The notes under the pieces were generated by a model. It saw only the letters and a program-made list of their open reading frames with translations, did not search any database and was not told the origin of the DNA. A program made the position numbers and the translations under genes. Below, piece after piece: positions 58,735-64,000 of a DNA stretch of 64,000 bases; positions within the stretch are counted from its first letter, which is position 1; each line of letters opens with the position of its first letter. This stretch comes from JBFGFX01 sp965232455. GTDB lineage: Bacteria; Pseudomonadota; Gammaproteobacteria; Steroidobacterales; Woeseiaceae. The stretch is from assembly GCA_965232455.1 (NCBI GenBank), contig OZ246981.1:3968001-4032000 (forward strand). The letters run 5' to 3'.

Positions 58735-60737
58735 AGGTTGCGGTAGTGAAGTGGCTTGCCGTACTGTTCGCGCTCTTCCACGTCTACAACAACTGGTTCA
58801 CAGCCGTCTCCGAGTTGTGGTTCGCCGCCATTCACTTTGGCGGTTTTGGCGCGCTGTGCGCACTCACCTTTCATAAGCCGGCGCAGGACACTCGGCAAAG
58901 CGTATTGCGGGAATTGCCGGACATCTTTTTGGCAATCCTTTCGGTCGCGATTGCGGTGTATCTCATCCTGTTCGAGAACGCGCTCTATGAACGCGAGGCG
59001 GAGTTCGTTCCGGCCGACTACGTTTTCGCCGGCGCTGCCGTCCTGCTCGCGATCGAGTTTACCCGCCGTACCAGCGGATGGTTCATGCCGGCCCTGATCG
59101 TAGTCAGCCTGTCTTACATCCTGTTCCTGGGGCGCTACGTTCCCGGCGTGTTCGCGTTTCCCGGACTGAGCCTCGAAACGGTCCTGTACCGCAGCTACTG
59201 GAGCGCCGATGGCATGTTCGGCATGGTGGCGAACATTTCATCGACGTTCGTGTTCATGTTCATCCTGTTTGGTTCGTTCCTGCTCAAGTCCGGGGCAGGG
59301 GATTTCATCGTCAAAATCGCGCGCAGCATCGCCGGCCGCTACCAGGGCGGCGCGGGACACGTCGCCGTGATCGGTTCGGGCTTGATGGGATCGGTGTCCG
59401 GTTCGGCCGTCGCGACGACGGTCTCCACCGGCGTAATCACCATCCCAATGATGATCAGATCCGGGTTTTCGCCGAGGTTCGCGGCCGGTGTCGAAGCGGC
59501 TGCCTCCACCGGCGGACAGATCATGCCGCCCATCATGGGTGCCGGCGCATTCGTCATGGCGAGCTACACGCAGATCCCCTATCTGCAGATCGTCTCGGTA
59601 TCGTTGCTGCCGGCGTTGCTCTATTTCTTGACGGTCGCGTTCTTCGTTCGCATTGAAGCCCGGCGCTTGCAAATCCCGATAGACAAGGATGACGAGACGT
59701 CCTCGACGGTCGATGCACTGAAAAGCGGCTGGCACTTCATCGTTCCACTCGCTGTTCTGATTGTCTCGCTCATCGTTGGATACACGCCTGTGCGCTCCGC
59801 CACGTTCGCGATCATCGCAGTGATCGTGGTTTCGTGGATGACGAGCACACCGATGACGCTGGAGCGCTGCATCGATGCCGTCCTCGATGCGCTGCGCATC
59901 ATGGTGCCGACGGCTATCCTGCTGGTTGCGGTCGGACTGGTCGTCAACGTCGTCACCACGACCGGGCTGGGCAATGCATTTTCGGTGATGATCGTCGAGT
60001 GGGCCGGCGGCAGCCTGCTGCTCACGCTGGCGCTCGTCGCGCTCGCATCGTTGATTCTCGGCATGGGGCTTCCGGTGACAGCCTCCTATATCGTACTCGC
60101 AACACTGGCGGCGCCCGCGCTTTACGACCTGATCAGCCAATCCGTCATGCTCGACGCATTGCGGGCGCCTGACCTGCCCGCGAACGTTCAGGCCGTGATC
60201 GAGCTTTTCGGTGGCGACCCCGTGCGCGCATTGTCGGATATGCCGCCTGAGATGCGGCAGCTAGTGCGAGGCGAGCTGCTCGACCCGGCCTTTGTGACCG
60301 GCATGGTGTTGAGCGCCCACCTGATCATTTTCTGGTTGTCGCAGGACAGCAATGTCACGCCTCCGGTTTGCCTCGTCGCGTTCACCGCGGCGGCCATTGC
60401 CGGCACCAAGCCGATGCGAACGGGGCTGACGTCATGGAAGATCGCAAAGGGGCTGTACCTCGTCCCGGTGTTGTTCGCGTTTACGCCGCTGATCACGGGC
60501 AGCTGGAGTGAGCGGCTGTCGGTGTTCGTTTTCGCCTGCTTCGGGCTCTACGCCCTGGCCGGACTCTTGCAATGGCACCTCGAATCCCGGCTGAATGCCG
60601 GAACCGGAGCACTGCTGCTCGTCAGTGCATTTTGTCTGTTGTGGACACCGTTCGGTGTCTGGATTCATCTGGCTGGAGCGGCGATATTGACCGGCGTTGT
60701 GTTCTGGCAGCGATCGAAACGGGCGCAGGAATCTTAG
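58731..60737 (+). CDS. TRAP transporter fused permease (DctQM-type, TAXI group)
   Basis: 668 residues, many TM helices. The small DctQ-like N-terminal part is fused to the large 12-TM DctM-like part, as in TAXI systems; G-S-G-L-M-G-S-V-S-G-S-A-V-A-T-T and G-M-G-L-P-V-T-A-S-Y are the characteristic motifs. Translationally coupled to the binding protein. Sodium-driven uptake is the known mechanism. Confidence 0.93.
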   Translation: MKVAVVKWLAVLFALFHVYNNWFTAVSELWFAAIHFGGFGALCALTFHKPAQDTRQSVLRELPDIFLAILSVAIAVYLILFENALYEREAEFVPADYVFAGAAVLLAIEFTRRTSGWFMPALIVVSLSYILFLGRYVPGVFAFPGLSLETVLYRSYWSADGMFGMVANISSTFVFMFILFGSFLLKSGAGDFIVKIARSIAGRYQGGAGHVAVIGSGLMGSVSGSAVATTVSTGVITIPMMIRSGFSPRFAAGVEAAASTGGQIMPPIMGAGAFVMASYTQIPYLQIVSVSLLPALLYFLTVAFFVRIEARRLQIPIDKDDETSSTVDALKSGWHFIVPLAVLIVSLIVGYTPVRSATFAIIAVIVVSWMTSTPMTLERCIDAVLDALRIMVPTAILLVAVGLVVNVVTTTGLGNAFSVMIVEWAGGSLLLTLALVALASLILGMGLPVTASYIVLATLAAPALYDLISQSVMLDALRAPDLPANVQAVIELFGGDPVRALSDMPPEMRQLVRGELLDPAFVTGMVLSAHLIIFWLSQDSNVTPPVCLVAFTAAAIAGTKPMRTGLTSWKIAKGLYLVPVLFAFTPLITGSWSERLSVFVFACFGLYALAGLLQWHLESRLNAGTGALLLVSAFCLLWTPFGVWIHLAGAAILTGVVFWQRSKRAQES

Positions 60738-61143
60738 TGGCAGGCCGCTGCTCGACCGCCAATAGCGGCTGGCGCAACGCAACGGCGCTGTTACAGGCCG
60801 CGCCGCGGATCACTTCAAGCGGGCTCAGTCTCCGCCCGGTGCGAGCGGCGTGTCGTCGCTGCTGACGAGATACGGCCATTAGTGGATATCGAGGCCGGCG
60901 CAGAATAGGCCGCGTCGGCCGACAACCGTTGAGAACGGCAGTCACTTCGTGTTGGCCGACTCTTCTGCCCGCGCGCCGATCTCCCGGATTTCCGCACGGT
61001 CTCGAGCTCGCCATCGGTCCGCTGTTTTCTCGCCGATCGATGTACTGATCAGGTTCGTCTGGATCTGGCTGATAAGGCGGTTGTCGTGTGTGGAATGACC
61101 GGGCCGACAAAGAGCTCGGGATTTCTGACCTTTATAGCCTTTT
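60738..61143. other. intergenic region before island boundary
   Basis: About 400 bp with no convincing ORF or RNA until the tRNA-Phe fragment at 61144. A decayed spacer is likely. Confidence 0.45.
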
Positions 61144-61186
61144 TGGCCAGGGGCGGAATCGAACTATCGACACGCGGATTTTCAGT
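61144..61186 (-). other. 3' fragment of tRNA-Phe(GAA), probable attachment site
   Basis: On the minus strand the sequence runs from the anticodon loop (CTGAAAATC) through variable loop and T-arm (TTCGATTC) to the discriminator A. The 5' half is absent. Such 3' tRNA ends are typical att sites left by island integrases; the genes beyond are defence-related. Confidence 0.7.
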
Positions 61187-61324
61187 TTGGTGGTTAGGGG
61201 CTTCTGGCTATGTTTTTCAGTAGGTTACCGGGGCGTTCGTTGCGTGATTTTCAGGGGAAAGTTGGGCTTTGCGGGGCTGATGCACGCAAAATTCACGCAT
61301 AACCTCGACTGTTGTCACTAGCTA

Positions 61325-61942
61325 CTAGCAGCTTCCACATTTGAATCTGCCATCAGTTTTGTTGCAGGCCAACGTCTTATCGTTATGCGATGGTCCTCCG
61401 ACCGCTTTATCGGAGTATTGCTGCCAGATATTTTCACGAAAACTGGTCAACTCAGTCTCAAGTTCGTCCGGATGATTAACTCGATGACCACGGCGAAGTT
61501 TTGAGACCGCTTCACCTATAGCGGTATATTTCTCTTTATATTCTGCTGTTCCCTCGTTACCTAGATAGCGAAAGTCTGTACTTACGAGTACTACTGCTCT
61601 CCGATGTGGTGGAGGGCCAATATCCGAATCTTCCCCTCCGATGTGAAACTGGCTGCCTGCTTGCCAGCATAACCTACCATCCTGCCATTTGTAGATACGA
61701 TCGGGCCTTCTTCGATACTTTTTATCACGGTAGTAGTCACCGCCCAACACCTTTTCCGTTACTTTGGCAATGTAAATGAGGCGCTCACCAAGCGAACTTT
61801 TCCCACCAAATCCGAACAGCCAATCCCCCTTCTTCGCTGTTGCGCGGATTTGCGGTTTACATATCGCCAACGTAAGGATGCCCCGGTAGGCGCAGGGTGC
61901 TCCACCGTTGTCCGTTGTTAGTTTGTAGTAGTAATAGGCCAT
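61325..61942 (-). CDS. Nmad2-like nucleotide-modification-associated protein
   Basis: 205 residues, no signal peptide or TM. Start M-A-Y-Y-Y-Y-K-L-T-T-D-N-G-G-A-P-C and the block L-A-I-C-K-P-Q-I-R-A-T-A-K-K-G-D-W-L-F-G-F-G-G resemble the Nmad2 domain, predicted to work with modified DNA bases in phage and restriction contexts. C-terminal C-x-C tail. It neighbours restriction genes. Function is predicted, not proven. Confidence 0.65.
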   Translation of the reverse strand: MAYYYYKLTTDNGGAPCAYRGILTLAICKPQIRATAKKGDWLFGFGGKSSLGERLIYIAKVTEKVLGGDYYRDKKYRRRPDRIYKWQDGRLCWQAGSQFHIGGEDSDIGPPPHRRAVVLVSTDFRYLGNEGTAEYKEKYTAIGEAVSKLRRGHRVNHPDELETELTSFRENIWQQYSDKAVGGPSHNDKTLACNKTDGRFKCGSC

Positions 61943-62051
61943 TGGCCTAAACTATGCGATAGTCAAGGCCATCAAGCAACGGTCTCGGACACAGTGGACC
62001 CCATCAAAACGCCATACGGAACCACCGCGACTTGATAGCGCCAGCAGAATA

Positions 62052-62945
62052 GTGATGCCATTAGACCCCAATCTTCCAGGGCCCGTGTTTGTGCAGCTGT
62101 TTCAGCCGGTGTTAGATGCGCTCGCAGAGCTTGGCGGCTCGGGAAGACCCAGCGAAGTTTGCGATGCTGTTGCAGCCTCACTACAGATTTCTGGCGAAGA
62201 CAGAGCTGAGACTTTATCGAGTGGAAACTCGCGGTTCGACAATAAAGTCGCTTGGGCTAGATTCTACTTAGCGAAGTCCGGACATATTGATTCGAGTAGG
62301 CGGGGAATTTGGACACTGAGTGACCACGGTCTCAATGCATCAAGGATGAACCACGATGATGCACTCGAGTTATTTCAAGCAGTCCAGGCTGAGTTTTCTA
62401 AGAAAAGCGTAGATGACGACAGAACAAGCGAGCCTGACACAGCAGATGAAGAGGCGCCAAGCCCAGACCCAAGTGACTCTGGCAGAATTGAATATCGGGC
62501 TGAGTTGATGGAGATCTTGCTTAGCTTACCTGCGGATGGCTTTGAACGATTCTGTCAACGACTACTACGAGAGTCTGGGTTTCAGGAAGTATCAGTCACA
62601 GGGAAGAGTGGCGATGGCGGAATTGATGGAATAGGTGTACTCCAGGTTAACCCACTAGTCAGCTTCAAAGTACTGTTTCAGTGTAAACGGTACAAAGGCA
62701 GTGTTGGCGCACCGGTGATTCGAGATTTCCGGGGAGCGATGATGGGCCGTGCCGACAAGGGCATCGTACTCACAACTGGGGCTTTCACTACCGACGCCAG
62801 AAAGGAAGCTGTTCGCGATGGTGTGCCACCAATAGAACTCGTGGACGGCGACGCGTTAATACGTATGCTTGAAGAACTAGAATTGGGCTTAGAGGCCATA
62901 CAGACATATCGCGTGGAAGCTAGGTTTTTTGATACGTTCCGATGA
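62052..62945 (+). CDS. mrr: Mrr-type restriction endonuclease
   Basis: 297 residues. N-terminal Mrr_N winged-helix domain (S-R-F-D-N-K-V-A-W-A-R-F-Y-L), an acidic linker, and a PD-(D/E)xK nuclease with F-E-R-F-C-Q-R-L-L-R-E-S-G-F, G-D-G-G-I-D-G-I-G and F-Q-C-K-R-Y-K as the catalytic D-QxK. Such enzymes cut methylated DNA. Lower GC than the core genes, as expected for an acquired island. Confidence 0.9.
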   Translation: MMPLDPNLPGPVFVQLFQPVLDALAELGGSGRPSEVCDAVAASLQISGEDRAETLSSGNSRFDNKVAWARFYLAKSGHIDSSRRGIWTLSDHGLNASRMNHDDALELFQAVQAEFSKKSVDDDRTSEPDTADEEAPSPDPSDSGRIEYRAELMEILLSLPADGFERFCQRLLRESGFQEVSVTGKSGDGGIDGIGVLQVNPLVSFKVLFQCKRYKGSVGAPVIRDFRGAMMGRADKGIVLTTGAFTTDARKEAVRDGVPPIELVDGDALIRMLEELELGLEAIQTYRVEARFFDTFR

Positions 62946-62998
62946 TTTTCCCGCCGAGGTAATCTACCCCTCCGTAGAGGCATGATTTCTGGATTGAT

Positions 62999-63022
62999 CG
63001 AACACAATACTTATTGTGTTCG
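62999..63022. repeat. 11-bp-arm palindrome
   Basis: CGAACACAATA-CT-TATTGTGTTCG between the convergent mrr and Mrr_N genes; could act as an operator or a terminator-like hairpin, but no T-run follows. Confidence 0.5.
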
Positions 63023-63155
63023 TGCTTCTACGAACAACTTTACTAAAGGTTAGATCGAAAATTCGAGAAGCTTTCGCCTATCTTCTGGTCGAATTTGCAA
63101 GCCGTGCCACCCTTCAGTCAAACAGACGGAATATTCGACTAGTAGCCGCGAGCGA

Positions 63156-63485
63156 TCAAAATCTGGTTGTTCTCTCTGTATCGGGAGTTCGCGATTGATT
63201 TTCTCTGGATGCTGGGGCAAGCAATTTTCGGCCGAGATCCGCTATTTTGCATATGCCTCGATCCGGACGCATTACCACTGCAGCCTGGGTGAGATACGTG
63301 AGTGCCCAGGTCACGCGATTCTTGTAGATTACTGTATCCGACGGAGATACATCGGCCCGATCCTCTTCTGTTGGATCAAGGGGCTGAGCTGCCTGCTCAA
63401 TGATGCGTTGTCGACTATGCTCAACACCATCTGACACGATTTGCAAAATCGGAAGCGTGAAAGCTTCGAAACGTAGAACTGGCAA
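63156..63485 (-). CDS. Mrr_N-domain protein without nuclease
   Basis: 109 residues. M-P-V-L-R-F-E-A-F...L-P-I-L-Q-I-V-S-D-G-V-E...N-R-V-T-W-A-L-T-Y-L-T-Q-A-A and R-P-D-R-G-I-C-K-I-A-D-L-G are the Mrr_N wing-helix pattern, and the sequence ends where a nuclease domain would start. Either a stand-alone DNA-binding factor or a truncated Mrr. It lies 51 bp after the hsdR end on the same strand. Confidence 0.65.
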   Translation of the reverse strand: MPVLRFEAFTLPILQIVSDGVEHSRQRIIEQAAQPLDPTEEDRADVSPSDTVIYKNRVTWALTYLTQAAVVMRPDRGICKIADLGRKLLAPASRENQSRTPDTERTTRF

Positions 63486-63536
63486 ACCGTTTTCCTCAAA
63501 CTGGCCGTCGGCGATTTCGACTACAGGTTCAAGCGT

Positions 63537-64000
63537 CTACTCATCATATGTCAGCCCGAAAATCGTATCCTTGAGCCAATGCCGGAATGACTCGTTGTCC
63601 TGAAACTGCTTGAAGAGCTGCGCGTCATCAGAGAATAACGCGGTCACGACACGCTTGAGTGCCTTGTCATGCTCAATGCGCGCATTCTGTCTATCAGAGT
63701 GCTTCTTCGCGTTGTGGTAGGCTTGATCAGCCAATACCCTTCGCGGTATTTCATCGATGATCCGCTGTTCCATACGCCCTTCGTCATCAAACAGTCCACC
63801 GAACTGGTCGTTAAATGATTTGATAATAATCGAGAGGTGGTCCATCTCCGGCTCTGCCTTTCGCCCACCGCCTGATGTCGGCACTGGTTCAATTTCCGCG
63901 TCCTCATCCGGCAATGCAATCGCCATTGTTGCTTTTTTCTCGGCTCGATAACTGTCCATATCGATCGCTTCGAGGATACCTCTTGAAAGGTCTTCCTCCT
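63537..64000 (-). CDS. hsdR: type I restriction enzyme R subunit (HsdR), C-terminal end
   Basis: The frame stays open to the last base, so the gene continues beyond the window. G-I-L-E-A-I-D-M-D-S-Y-R and the following acidic linker and helical tail (S-I-I-I-K-S-F-N-D-Q-F-G) match the end of HsdR helicase-nuclease subunits. It points to a full type I restriction-modification locus next door. Confidence 0.8.
   Translation of the reverse strand, partial: EEDLSRGILEAIDMDSYRAEKKATMAIALPDEDAEIEPVPTSGGGRKAEPEMDHLSIIIKSFNDQFGGLFDDEGRMEQRIIDEIPRRVLADQAYHNAKKHSDRQNARIEHDKALKRVVTALFSDDAQLFKQFQDNESFRHWLKDTIFGLTYDE

Noticed and set aside
62999..63022. Bidirectional terminator between mrr and the Mrr_N gene
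   Set aside because: Strong palindrome, but neither strand has a T-run behind it, so it is listed only as a repeat.

Overview
The window looks like chromosomal DNA of a high-GC gammaproteobacterium, probably marine or sediment-dwelling. The basis is a TonB-dependent receptor, a TAXI-TRAP transporter, a CadC-type TPR regulator, tRNA genes that mostly encode CCA, and an rrn-style boxA. The genus is not fixed; a Woeseia-like lineage is only a guess.

Region 1 (1-7302) holds co-directional genes of an unusual cluster: the end of an MBL-fold hydrolase, a lipoprotein with a peptidoglycan-binding-like tail, a trypsin-like protease fused to a SleB-type cell-wall hydrolase, a two-TM coiled-coil protein, a nitrilase-fold protein and a small acidic protein. 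It resembles a conflict or envelope-stress module. Region 2 (7347-18436) is ordinary metabolism and regulation: a CadC-TPR regulator, mddA, an acyl-CoA synthetase, an M20 hydrolase, a cDPGS-like GTPase, an ArsR/SRPBCC/GST operon and a TMEM175-like protein.

Region 3 (18683-33574) is the most remarkable. A c-di-GMP-I riboswitch precedes an AAA-FHA protein. Two copies of the same regulatory cassette follow, each with a promoter, a near-leaderless small ORF, a stop codon inside a switchable hairpin and a terminator. The second copy, preceded by an XRE regulator and followed by boxA, leads into a tRNA array of about 40 genes covering nearly all amino acids. Many of these tRNAs are interrupted by two families of small structured repeats. 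The type A repeats sit in the anticodon loop or T-loop such that removing them usually restores a 7-nt loop, as an intron would. A slipin, an HNH nuclease and the RNA ligase RtcB are interspersed in or directly after the array. A tRNA-repair or tRNA-splicing mobile island is the leading hypothesis.

Region 4 (33585-60737) holds an unknown protein next to rtcB, a TonB receptor with a Tat-type dipeptidase, an ECF sigma/secreted protein/kinase-FGE-hydrolase set, metA-metY, an S9 peptidase, a sigma54-driven MacAB-like efflux operon with its own NtrC-type regulator and kinase, and a TAXI-TRAP transporter. Region 5 (61144-64000) begins at a tRNA-Phe 3' fragment, a probable attachment site, and carries defence genes: Nmad2-like, Mrr, an Mrr_N-only protein and the end of HsdR.
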